The notes under the pieces are model-generated. The model worked only from the letters and a program-made list of their open reading frames with translations, did no database searches and was not told where the DNA came from. A stretch of DNA of 14,454 nt. Source: TMED8 sp038125725 (lineage in GTDB: Bacteria > Pseudomonadota > Alphaproteobacteria > Rhodospirillales > Casp-alpha2). The stretch spans positions 1 to 14,454 of the forward strand of contig JAYPEK010000075.1 of the NCBI GenBank assembly GCA_038125725.1. Reading direction: 5' to 3'. The translations under genes and the position numbers were made by a program. Of the stretch, positions 1 through 8,938 are shown piece by piece. How positions within the stretch are numbered: position 1 is the first letter of the stretch; every line of letters begins with the position of its first letter.

Positions 1-1745
<1,745 letters not shown>

Positions 1746-1762
1746 GCGCCGAATATAGGCGC
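1746..1762 (-). promoter_or_regulatory. Candidate uvrB -10 element inside a small inverted repeat
   Basis: Reading toward uvrB, TATATT (1757-1752) resembles a sigma-70 -10 box. It lies only 6 bp before the uvrB ATG, flanked by 5-bp inverted arms GCGCC (1746-1750) and GGCGC (1758-1762). No good -35 hexamer is seen at 16-18 bp. If used, the transcript would begin at or very near the start codon, so uvrB would be leaderless or nearly so. A promoter further upstream, inside the divergent gene, is equally possible. Confidence 0.3.
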
Positions 1763-1828
1763 CCGGGCGTTTCGCCGCCAGAACCGATGGGCTATGCTGG
1801 GCATTCTCCTGACACCGTATCCGAGCGC

Positions 1829-4147
1829 ATGACCGATCCCAAATCCCTGCCGAGAGACGCCTTCCGACCGGGCCAGTCCGTGCCCCGGCTGGAAGACCGG
1901 CGCTTCCTGACCGGGTCCGGTTGCTACATGGCCGACATGAACGCCGACGGCCAGGCCCACGCGGCGATCGTCCGCGCCGATCATGCGCACGCCAAAATCC
2001 TCGCCATCGACACGGCGGACGCCGCCGCCATGCCCGGCGTCATCGGCATCCACACCATCACCGACCTGGATGCCGACGGCATCGGCGCCATGCGCTGCAG
2101 CTCGCTGGGCCCGCATCTCTCGTTTTTCCATGAGCCGCCGCACCCCGCGCTGGCGCGCGGCCGCGTGCGGCACGTGGGCGAACCGGTGGCGCTGGTGGTG
2201 GCGGAAACGGCCCTTCAGGCCCGCGACGCGGCGGAAGCGGTGATGATCGACTACGACGCCTTGGACGCCGCCGTCGATCCCGTCGCCGCGCTGGCGCCCG
2301 GCGCAGCACAAATCTGGGACGATGCGCCGGGCAACCTGGCCTATAGTTTCGAAACCGGCGACGCGGCGGAGATCGAGGCGGTCTTCGCCGACGCCCCGCA
2401 CGTGGTCGAGCTGTCACTGGTCAACAACCGGGTCACCGCCGCGCCCCTGGAGCCCCGCGCCGGCATCGGCGACTACGATGCGGCAACGGAAACCTACATC
2501 CTCACCTGCAACGCCCAGGGGGTGCACGGCATCCGGGGCGAGTTGGCGAACGATCTCTTCCACGTGGCGCCCGACCGGATCCGCGTTTCGGCGCCCGATG
2601 TCGGCGGCGGCTTCGGGCTCAAGAATTTCATGTATTCGGAATGGGTGCTATTGCCCTGGGCAGCGAAACGCCATGGCCGGCCGGTAAAATGGGTGGCCGG
2701 CAGGGGCGAGGACTTCGCCGGCGCCGTGCACGGCCGCGCCAGCCGCGTCACCGGCCGCCTTGCATTGGATGAAAGCGGCCGTTTCCTGGCACTCGCCGCC
2801 GAGGTCATCGGCGACATGGGCGCCTATCTTTCGGGCTACGGGCCGGGGATCGCGGCGATGGCCATGCCGACGGCAATCGGCAGCGTCTACGATATTCCGC
2901 AAATCCACTTGAGCGCGCGCGGCGCCTTCACCAATACGGTACCCTGTGACGCCTACCGGGGTGCCGGCAAGCCGGAAGCCAACTTCATCACCGAACGGCT
3001 GATCGAGACGGCGGCTCGGCGGCTCGGTTTCGACCCCGTCGATCTCAGGCGCATGAACGCCATCCGGCGCTTCCCGCACGTCAACGCGCGCGGCATGACC
3101 ATCGACAGCGGCCGTATCGCCGACAACATCGACGCCGCGGAACAGTTGGCCGACCGGGACGGCTTCGAAAGCCGCCGGCGCCAATCGGCGGAACGTGGCC
3201 GGCTGCGTGGGCTCGGCTTCGGCTGTTTCCTGGAAACCGCGCGCGGTGCCATGCAGGAAGGCACGGAGGTTCGCCTCACCGCCACCGGCGCCGAGATCCG
3301 TGTCGGCACGGAGTCGCAGGGCCAGGGCCACGAGACAGCCTTCACCCAGATCACCGCCGAACGCCTCGGCCTCGACCCGGCGCAGATCACCTACGTCCAG
3401 GCCGATACCGCCAAGACCCGTATGGGTCACGGCCATGGCGGCGCGCGCTCCATGCACATGGGCGGCGGCACGCTGTCGTTGGCCTTGGACGCCGCCATCG
3501 AACAGGCCCGCGCCAAGGCCGCGCAACTGCTGCAAGCGGATGCCGAGGCGCTGCGCTTCCAGGACGGTCAATTCACCCGCCCGGATGGCGGCCCGTCGGT
3601 TTCGCTACTGGACGTCGCCGCGTCCGAACCGGACGGGCTTGTCGCCTTCGAAAAGGTGGAGAACGCCCCCCTCACCTTCCCCCAGGGCTGCCACGCCGCC
3701 GAGGTGGAGGTCGATCCCGCCAGTGGCGAAATCCAATTGTTGAATTATGTCGCCTGCGACGACTACGGCCGCATCGTCAATCCGCGCCTGACCGAAGGCC
3801 AAGTGATCGGCGGCATCGTCCAGGGCATCGGCCAGGCACTCGGCGAGGAGGCGGTTTACGACGCGGAAACGGGCCAGTTGATCAGCGGTTCATTCATGGA
3901 TTACTTCCTGCCGCGCGCCGGCCACCTGCCGCCGTTCACCATTCGCCTCGACGGCGTCTCCACCGACGCCAACGCGCTCGGCGTCAAGGGTTCCGGCCAG
4001 GCCGGTTGCATGTCGGCGCCGCAAACGCTGGTCAACGCCGTCATCGACGCGCTGTCGCCCTTGGGCGTCGAGCATATCGACATGCCGCTCACGCCCGAGA
4101 AGGTCTGGCGGGCGATAGCGGTTGCACGCCAAGCCCGCCGGGCGTAG
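1829..4147 (+). CDS. Xanthine dehydrogenase/aldehyde oxidase family molybdopterin-binding (large) subunit, CoxL-like form II
   Basis: This 772-residue protein belongs to the molybdenum hydroxylase large-subunit family (xanthine dehydrogenase, aldehyde oxidase and CoxL), which hydroxylates heterocycles, aldehydes or CO at a molybdopterin cofactor. An N-terminal a/b-hammerhead-like region (about residues 15-135) precedes the cofactor domains. Visible motifs are GGGFGLK at 259-265 and AYRGAGK at 375-381. The latter matches the form II pattern AYRGAGR rather than the AYRCSFR loop of true CO dehydrogenase, so CO oxidation is unlikely. The C-terminal motif reads GVKGSGQAG, with Gln724 where most members have the catalytic Glu. 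Length is normal for the subunit alone; there is no FeS or FAD domain, and no medium or small subunit gene lies next to it. I prefer the ATG at 1829, because the family-typical GQSVPRLEDxRFLTG segment follows shortly after and an earlier ATG at 1727 would run into uvrB. The ribosome-binding site is poor. The substrate is unknown. Confidence 0.9.
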   Translation: MTDPKSLPRDAFRPGQSVPRLEDRRFLTGSGCYMADMNADGQAHAAIVRADHAHAKILAIDTADAAAMPGVIGIHTITDLDADGIGAMRCSSLGPHLSFFHEPPHPALARGRVRHVGEPVALVVAETALQARDAAEAVMIDYDALDAAVDPVAALAPGAAQIWDDAPGNLAYSFETGDAAEIEAVFADAPHVVELSLVNNRVTAAPLEPRAGIGDYDAATETYILTCNAQGVHGIRGELANDLFHVAPDRIRVSAPDVGGGFGLKNFMYSEWVLLPWAAKRHGRPVKWVAGRGEDFAGAVHGRASRVTGRLALDESGRFLALAAEVIGDMGAYLSGYGPGIAAMAMPTAIGSVYDIPQIHLSARGAFTNTVPCDAYRGAGKPEANFITERLIETAARRLGFDPVDLRRMNAIRRFPHVNARGMTIDSGRIADNIDAAEQLADRDGFESRRRQSAERGRLRGLGFGCFLETARGAMQEGTEVRLTATGAEIRVGTESQGQGHETAFTQITAERLGLDPAQITYVQADTAKTRMGHGHGGARSMHMGGGTLSLALDAAIEQARAKAAQLLQADAEALRFQDGQFTRPDGGPSVSLLDVAASEPDGLVAFEKVENAPLTFPQGCHAAEVEVDPASGEIQLLNYVACDDYGRIVNPRLTEGQVIGGIVQGIGQALGEEAVYDAETGQLISGSFMDYFLPRAGHLPPFTIRLDGVSTDANALGVKGSGQAGCMSAPQTLVNAVIDALSPLGVEHIDMPLTPEKVWRAIAVARQARRA

Positions 4148-4193
4148 GTTTCGCGGCGGAATTTCCACAACCGAACCCCGAAGGATACGAACC

Positions 4194-5396
4194 ATGGCTT
4201 TCGTCGCCGACCGCTTGAGCGCCGTCCAACCCTCCGCCACCATCGCCGTCACCCAGAAGGCCCGCGACCTGAAAGCCCAGGGCCGCGACGTCATTGGCTT
4301 GGGCGCGGGCGAACCCGATTTCAACACCCCCGCCCACATCATCGAGGCGGCGAAAAAGGCGCTCGACGACGGCTTCACCCGCTATACCGCCATCAACGGC
4401 ATTCCGGAGCTTCTGGAAGCGGTGTCGGCCAAGTTCAAGCGCGACAACGGCCTCGATTACGCGCCTTCGCAGGTGCATGTGTCCTGCGGCGGCAAGCCAG
4501 TGATCTTCAATGCTTTCATGGCCACCGTGAACCCCGGTGACGAAGTCATCATTCCGACGCCCTACTGGGTCAGCTATCCGGATATCACGGCGCTGTTCGG
4601 CGGCGTGCCGGTAATGGTCGAATGCCCGGCCGAGAACGGCTTCAAGATGACGCCCGAGCAGTTGGAAGCGGCGATCACACCGAAGACCAAGTGGCTGATG
4701 CTCAACTCGCCCTCCAACCCGACGGGTGCTGCCTATACGGAAGCGGACCTCAAGGGCCTGGCCGAGGTGCTGATGCGCCATCCGCACGTCTGGGTGCTGA
4801 CCGACGACATCTACGAGCATATTGTCTACGACGACTTCAAGTTCACCACCATTGCCCAGGTGGTGCCCGAACTTTACGACCGCACACTGACGATGAACGG
4901 TGTTTCCAAGGCCTATTGCATGACCGGCTGGCGGGTCGGCTTCGCCGGCGGCCCGACCGAGCTGATCAACGCCATGACCAAGGTGCAGTCGCAGTCGATC
5001 ACCCATACCGCCGCCGTCTCGCAGGTCGCCTCGGTGGCGGCGCTCAACGGCCCGCACGATTTCGTCGCCGAACACAACAAGGTGTTCAAGGAACGCCGCG
5101 ATCTCGTGGTTTCCATGCTCAACCAGGCACCGGGTCTGCACTGCCCGACGCCTGAAGGCGCCTTCTACGTCTATCCCTCCTGCGAAGGCGTCATGGGCAA
5201 GACCACGGAATCCGGCAAGACGATCCAGTCCGACGAGGATTTCGTCACCGCGCTCCTGGAAACGGAAGGCGTCGCCGTCGTGCATGGTGCGGCCTTCGGG
5301 CTCAGCCCGCACTTCCGCATCTCCTACGCCACCGCCACTGACGTCTTGGAAGACGCCTGCGAACGGGTTCAGCGCTTCTGCGCCTCGCTGCGCTAA
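4194..5396 (+). CDS. aatA: Pyridoxal-phosphate-dependent class I aminotransferase, aspartate aminotransferase type
   Basis: This 400-residue fold-type I aminotransferase probably interconverts aspartate/2-oxoglutarate and oxaloacetate/glutamate, in the cytoplasm. The expected residues are present: the NPTG box with Asn175, the Asp204/Tyr207 pair in DDIY that contacts the PLP pyridine, the Schiff-base Lys239 in SKAYCMTGWR, and the substrate-carboxylate Arg375 in FRISYA. The length and sequence style match the roughly 400-residue bacterial AatA group, whose members can also accept prephenate or aromatic substrates, so specificity is inferred. The ATG at 4194 is chosen because an AAGGA-like site (4181-4185) precedes it and the protein then starts at the conserved LSAVQPSATIAV segment. 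It follows the molybdenum hydroxylase gene by 46 bp on the same strand without an obvious terminator, so read-through is possible. A hairpin lies just after its stop. Confidence 0.93.
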   Translation: MAFVADRLSAVQPSATIAVTQKARDLKAQGRDVIGLGAGEPDFNTPAHIIEAAKKALDDGFTRYTAINGIPELLEAVSAKFKRDNGLDYAPSQVHVSCGGKPVIFNAFMATVNPGDEVIIPTPYWVSYPDITALFGGVPVMVECPAENGFKMTPEQLEAAITPKTKWLMLNSPSNPTGAAYTEADLKGLAEVLMRHPHVWVLTDDIYEHIVYDDFKFTTIAQVVPELYDRTLTMNGVSKAYCMTGWRVGFAGGPTELINAMTKVQSQSITHTAAVSQVASVAALNGPHDFVAEHNKVFKERRDLVVSMLNQAPGLHCPTPEGAFYVYPSCEGVMGKTTESGKTIQSDEDFVTALLETEGVAVVHGAAFGLSPHFRISYATATDVLEDACERVQRFCASLR

Positions 5397-5409
5397 GTCT
5401 CTGATTTTC

Positions 5410-5440
5410 CTTACCCGGCACGCAATGCGGGCCGGGTGAG
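5410..5440 (+). terminator. Hairpin downstream of the aminotransferase, probable terminator
   Basis: A 10-bp stem is formed by 5410-5419 (CTTACCCGGC) and 5431-5440 (GCCGGGTGAG), with one G-U pair and an 11-nt loop. It starts 13 bp after the aminotransferase stop codon. The following sequence is only moderately T-rich (TTCATTTT about 3 bp on), so it is a weak intrinsic terminator or a 3'-stabilising hairpin. Confidence 0.55.
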
Positions 5441-5452
5441 GGTTCATTTTCC

Positions 5453-5480
5453 TTGCATCCGGTGGGGGCTCCTTTACCCT
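5453..5480 (+). promoter_or_regulatory. Weak promoter candidate for the EF-G-like gene
   Basis: TTGCAT (5453-5458) and TACCCT (5475-5480) are separated by 16 bp and lie between the hairpin at 5410-5440 and the EF-G-like start. The -10 match is poor, so this is a suggestion only. The position after a terminator-like hairpin is its main support. Confidence 0.22.
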
Positions 5481-5530
5481 TTTCCTGAATGGTTCCGCGT
5501 CCGCAATGGACGCAGACGGAAAAACGAACC

Positions 5531-5538
5531 AGGGAGGG
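5531..5538 (+). promoter_or_regulatory. Strong Shine-Dalgarno site fixing the EF-G-like start
   Basis: AGGGAGGG lies 4 bp before the ATG at 5543. An in-frame ATG at 5489 has no such site and would add 18 residues without similarity to the family, so 5543 is taken as the start. Confidence 0.75.
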
Positions 5539-5542
5539 TAAG

Positions 5543-7567
5543 ATGAACGGTAAATCACCATCCGGCCCCCGCGTCGCGGCCTTGGTCGGCCCCTACACCA
5601 GCGGTAAAACCTCGCTCTTGGAGAGCCTCCTCAGCCATGCCGGCGCCATCGGGCGCAAAGGCTCGGTCAAGGAAGGCGGCATGGTCGGGGACGCCAACCG
5701 CGAAGCGGCGCAGCGCCACATGTCGACCGAGATGAACGTCGCCACCTGCGACTATCTCGGTGAAACCTGGACCTTCCTGGATTGTCCGGGCTCGGTGGAA
5801 CTGAGCCAGGACCGCCTTTATGCGACGCTGATCTCCGACATCACCATCGTCGTCTGCGAGGCTGATCCCGACAAGGCAGTCACCGTGGCGCCGATCCTCA
5901 AGCACCTGGAAGCGCATAACGTTCCGCACCTCCTGTTCATCAACAAGATGGACGTTTCCGAAGGCAGCGTGCGCGGCACCTTCGAGGCCCTGCAGTCGAT
6001 TTCGGCGCGCCCTCTGGTTTTGCGCGAAATTCCCATCCGCAGCGCCGACGGCATCGACGGCCATATCGATCTGGTCAGCGAGCGCGCCTTCGAATGGCAG
6101 GAAGGCGCGGCCGCCTCGAAACTCGTGGAACTGCCGGAAACGGTAAAGGACGACGAGGAACTGGCGCGCACGGAATTGCTGGAATCGCTCGCCGATTTCG
6201 ATGACGAACTGCTCGAGCACCTTTTGGAAGACGTCATCCCGTCGACCGACGAGATCTACGCCAACCTGACCAAGGATCTGCGCAACGACCTGATCGTGCC
6301 GGTGTTCTTCGGCTCCGCCGAACAGGACTCGGGCGTCACCCGGCTTCTGAAGGCGCTGCGCCACGAAGCGCCGGAAGTCGATGCCGTGACCGAACGATTG
6401 GGCCTAGAAGGGTCGGGTGCCATGGCGCAGGTGTTCAAGACCCAGCACCTGGAACACGTCGGCAAGCTGAGCTACGTGCGTGTGCTCGCCGGCGAGATCA
6501 AGGACGGCATGACCCTGAACGAAAACCGTGTCAGCGGCATGAACAAGACCATCGGCCAGAAGCACGAAAAGGTCGCTTCCGCCGCCGCCGGCGAGGTGGT
6601 GGCCCTGGGCCGCATGGAAAATATCCTCACGGGCGCCACCCTGACGGAAGCCGGCAACGTCGCGACCGATTGGCCGAAGCCGCTGTCACCGCTGTTCGCG
6701 CTCAACATCCATGCCGAAAAGCAGGGTGACGACGTGAAACTGTCGGGTGCGCTGGCGAAAATGGTCGAGGAAGACCCTTCGCTCTCCTATGGCCCCGACC
6801 CGGACACGGGTGAATTCCTGCTCTGGGGCCAGGGCGAAATGCACCTGATGATCGCCATCGACAAGCTGAAGAACCGCTTCAATCTGGGCCTCGTCTCGGC
6901 GCGGCCGCAGGTGCCTTACAAGGAGACCATCCGCAAGCCGATCTCCCAGCACGCGCGGCACAAGAAGCAGTCCGGCGGCCACGGCGAGTTCGGCGATGTG
7001 CACCTGGACATCAAACCTTTGCCGCGCGGCTCGGGCTTTCTGTTCGACGACGTCATCACCGGCGGCGTGGTACCGAAACAGTACATCCCGGCGGTGGAGC
7101 ACGGCGTCAAGGAGTTCATGGCCCGCGGGCCGCTGGGCTTCCCGGTGGTCGATGTCGCCGTGACCCTGACCGACGGCCAGTACCACAGCGTCGACAGCTC
7201 CGACATGGCGTTCAAGAAGGCCGCCCAGCAGGCCATGCGCGAGGGGCTACCGAACTGCAATCCGGTTTTGCTGGAGCCGATCTTCGACGTCACCATCGCG
7301 CTGCCCAATACCTTTACGTCGGGCATCCAGCGCCTGGTCTCGGGCCGGCGCGGCCAGATCCTCGGCTTCGACGCCAAGGACGGCTGGCCCGGGTGGGACG
7401 AAGTCAAGGTGCAGTTGCCGCAATCGGAGATGCATGACCTGATCATCGAACTGCGCTCCATGACGCTGGGCGTCGGCACCTTCGAGTGGGCCTTCGACCA
7501 CCTGCAGGAGTTCAGCGGCCGTGACGCAGACAAAGTCGTACAGGAACGTGCCGGCGGCGACGCCTGA
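5543..7567 (+). CDS. Elongation factor G-like translational GTPase paralogue (EF-G2 type)
   Basis: This 674-residue protein has the whole EF-G domain order (GTPase, domain II, III, IV, V), with the domain IV segment SGGHGEFGDVHLDI and a C-terminal domain V ending in LRSMTLGVGTFEW. GTPase motifs are P-loop GPYTSGKT at 16-23, switch I region MSTEMNVAT (60-68) in place of the usual RGITI, DCPGS at 80-84 in place of DTPGH, and NKMD at 134-137. The residue after DCPG is Ser84 where EF-Tu and EF-G have the catalytic His. These differences place it in the EF-G-like paralogue group rather than canonical FusA, which normally sits in the rpsL-rpsG-fusA-tuf cluster. Some members of that wider group (mycobacterial EF-G2) are reported to lack ribosome-stimulated GTPase activity. 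The role here is therefore open. It is followed 42 bp later by the acyl-CoA dehydrogenase gene. Confidence 0.9.
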   Translation: MNGKSPSGPRVAALVGPYTSGKTSLLESLLSHAGAIGRKGSVKEGGMVGDANREAAQRHMSTEMNVATCDYLGETWTFLDCPGSVELSQDRLYATLISDITIVVCEADPDKAVTVAPILKHLEAHNVPHLLFINKMDVSEGSVRGTFEALQSISARPLVLREIPIRSADGIDGHIDLVSERAFEWQEGAAASKLVELPETVKDDEELARTELLESLADFDDELLEHLLEDVIPSTDEIYANLTKDLRNDLIVPVFFGSAEQDSGVTRLLKALRHEAPEVDAVTERLGLEGSGAMAQVFKTQHLEHVGKLSYVRVLAGEIKDGMTLNENRVSGMNKTIGQKHEKVASAAAGEVVALGRMENILTGATLTEAGNVATDWPKPLSPLFALNIHAEKQGDDVKLSGALAKMVEEDPSLSYGPDPDTGEFLLWGQGEMHLMIAIDKLKNRFNLGLVSARPQVPYKETIRKPISQHARHKKQSGGHGEFGDVHLDIKPLPRGSGFLFDDVITGGVVPKQYIPAVEHGVKEFMARGPLGFPVVDVAVTLTDGQYHSVDSSDMAFKKAAQQAMREGLPNCNPVLLEPIFDVTIALPNTFTSGIQRLVSGRRGQILGFDAKDGWPGWDEVKVQLPQSEMHDLIIELRSMTLGVGTFEWAFDHLQEFSGRDADKVVQERAGGDA

Positions 7568-7609
7568 ACGCTAGGTAAACGATAAAGACAACCGACCCCC
7601 AGAGGCCCC

Positions 7610-8749
7610 ATGATCCGAGATGAAGCCAGGATGCAGGCGCTGATCGACCAGATTCGCGCCTTCGTCAAAGACATCGCCATTCCCAACGAAGACCGGGTCG
7701 AGGCCGAGGACCGTATCCCCGACGACGTGGTCGCCGAGTTGAAAAAGCTCGGCAGTTTCGGCTGGAGCATCCCGGAGGAATACGGCGGCCTCGGCCTCAC
7801 GTCCGAGGAACTGGCCATTGCCTTCATGGAGTTCACCCAGTGCTCGGTGGCGTTCCGGGTCTACGGCGGCCAAAACGCCGGCATCGGCTCCGAATGCATC
7901 ATCCGCGACGGCACCGACGAACAGAAAAACCACTACCTGCCGAAACTGGCGTCCGGCGAAATGATCGGTTGCCTGGCCCTGACCGAGGAGACAGCCGGAT
8001 CGGATGCCACCGCCATGCAGACGCGCGCGGTCAAGGTCGACGGCGGCTACCGCATCTCCGGCGCCAAGCGCTACATCACGCTGGCACCGGTGGCCGATTT
8101 GTTCAGCCTGTTCGCCCGCACCGACGGCGATCGCGGCGGCAGGGGCGTCACCGCCTTTCTGATCGAGCGCGGCACCGAGGGGCTCACCACGTCGGACTCG
8201 ACGCCGAAGATGGGCCAGGAAGGCGCGCCCATCGGCGAAGTGTATCTCGACGACGTGTTCGTGCCGGATGAGGCGATCCTTGGCGGCGTCGAGGGCCAGG
8301 GCTTCCGCACCGTGATGAAGGCGCTCAACAAGCAGCGCATCAACCTCTCCGCGCTCTCCACCGGGCCGGCCATCCGCATGCTCGCGGACGCCGTTGAATA
8401 CGCCAAGCAGCGCAAGCAGTTCGACAAATCCATCGGCGAGTTCCAACTGGTGCAGGCGATGCTGGCCGAGTGCAAGGTCGACATCGAGGCCGCCCGCGCG
8501 CTGATCCTGGAGACCGCGCGAAAGCGCGACCGCGGCGAGGACGTCACCATGGATGTGAGTCTCTGTAAGTATCTATCGACGGAAATGTGCGGGCGCGTCG
8601 CCGACAAGGTGGTGCAGGTATTCGGCGGCGCCGGCTACACCAAAGGCACCGGCATCGAGCGCTTTTACCGCGATGTGCGGGCCTTCCGTATCTACGAAGG
8701 CACCAGCCAGATCCACCTCCTCAATATCGCCAAGCACCTGTTGAAGTAG
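7610..8749 (+). CDS. Acyl-CoA dehydrogenase family flavoprotein
   Basis: This FAD enzyme introduces a trans double bond between C2 and C3 of an acyl-CoA, passing electrons to electron-transfer flavoprotein. Its 379 residues match the usual soluble family length. Signature 1 appears as LTEETAGSDA from residue 124. Signature 2 lies at the C-terminus (FGGAGYTKGTGIERFYRD then YEGTSQIHLLNIAKHLL), with Glu363 in YEGTSQ as the expected catalytic base. That position is typical of short/medium-chain, butyryl and glutaryl-type members; chain length cannot be read from sequence alone. The ATG at 7610 has only a modest AGAGG site; a second in-frame ATG at 7631 is possible. It lies 42 bp after the EF-G-like gene and may be co-transcribed with it. 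It converges on lysR, with a 389-bp gap between the two stops. Confidence 0.93.
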   Translation: MIRDEARMQALIDQIRAFVKDIAIPNEDRVEAEDRIPDDVVAELKKLGSFGWSIPEEYGGLGLTSEELAIAFMEFTQCSVAFRVYGGQNAGIGSECIIRDGTDEQKNHYLPKLASGEMIGCLALTEETAGSDATAMQTRAVKVDGGYRISGAKRYITLAPVADLFSLFARTDGDRGGRGVTAFLIERGTEGLTTSDSTPKMGQEGAPIGEVYLDDVFVPDEAILGGVEGQGFRTVMKALNKQRINLSALSTGPAIRMLADAVEYAKQRKQFDKSIGEFQLVQAMLAECKVDIEAARALILETARKRDRGEDVTMDVSLCKYLSTEMCGRVADKVVQVFGGAGYTKGTGIERFYRDVRAFRIYEGTSQIHLLNIAKHLLK

Positions 8750-8779
8750 CTCGCGCCCATTTATTTGGGTGCGGCGCAG

Positions 8780-8807
8780 AAAAATGCCCCCGCCAAAAGG
8801 CGGGGGC
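8780..8807 (-). terminator. Strong intrinsic terminator reading leftward
   Basis: A perfect 9-bp stem GCCCCCGCC (8786-8794) / GGCGGGGGC (8799-8807) closes an AAAA loop. On the minus strand it is followed by ATTTTT (8785-8780), the classic intrinsic terminator layout. On the plus strand only GAGTTT follows, so it should stop leftward transcripts (from lysR or from the gap) better than acyl-CoA dehydrogenase transcripts, though it could act both ways. Confidence 0.7.
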
Positions 8808-8865
8808 GAGTTTAAACAGGGAGGCTTCACGTCTGGGAGACGCAAGGAGTCACCCCGGAGGGCGA

Positions 8866-8899
8866 TCCTTTTCTCCGGACATGGGTCCGGAGGGGAGGA
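8866..8899 (+). other. Long hairpin with an alternative pairing partner upstream
   Basis: Arms 8866-8880 and 8885-8899 form 15 continuous pairs (three G-U) around the loop ATGG. The core CTCCGG (8873-8878) can instead pair with an earlier CCGGAG (8855-8860), giving an 8-bp stem (two G-U). The two structures are mutually exclusive. The downstream one should be more stable. Confidence 0.55.
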
Positions 8900-8900
8900 G

Positions 8901-8919
8901 GATGTTGCAATGCAACATC
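8901..8919. promoter_or_regulatory. Perfect 19-bp palindrome, operator-like
   Basis: GATGTTGCAATGCAACATC is a perfect inverted repeat with 9-bp arms around a single central A. The one-base centre favours binding of a dimeric regulator to duplex DNA over a simple RNA hairpin. Its core TGCA-N-TGCA recurs at 8969-8977. TGC/GCA palindromes are a known style of PhaR-type (polyhydroxyalkanoate) regulator sites, but no phasin gene is adjacent and the assignment is speculative. Confidence 0.45.
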
Positions 8920-8938
8920 TGATGATGAAAATTTAGGA

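Noticed and set aside
1770..1784. Possible alphaproteobacterial LexA box (GTTC-N7-GTTC) upstream of uvrB
   Set aside because: The minus strand reads GTTC-N7-GAAA, so the second half-site does not match; SOS control cannot be claimed from it.
4089..5561. 490-codon open frame on the minus strand opposite the aminotransferase
   Set aside because: The plus strand carries all catalytic aminotransferase residues; the antisense translation is His/Gly/Arg-rich without domains.
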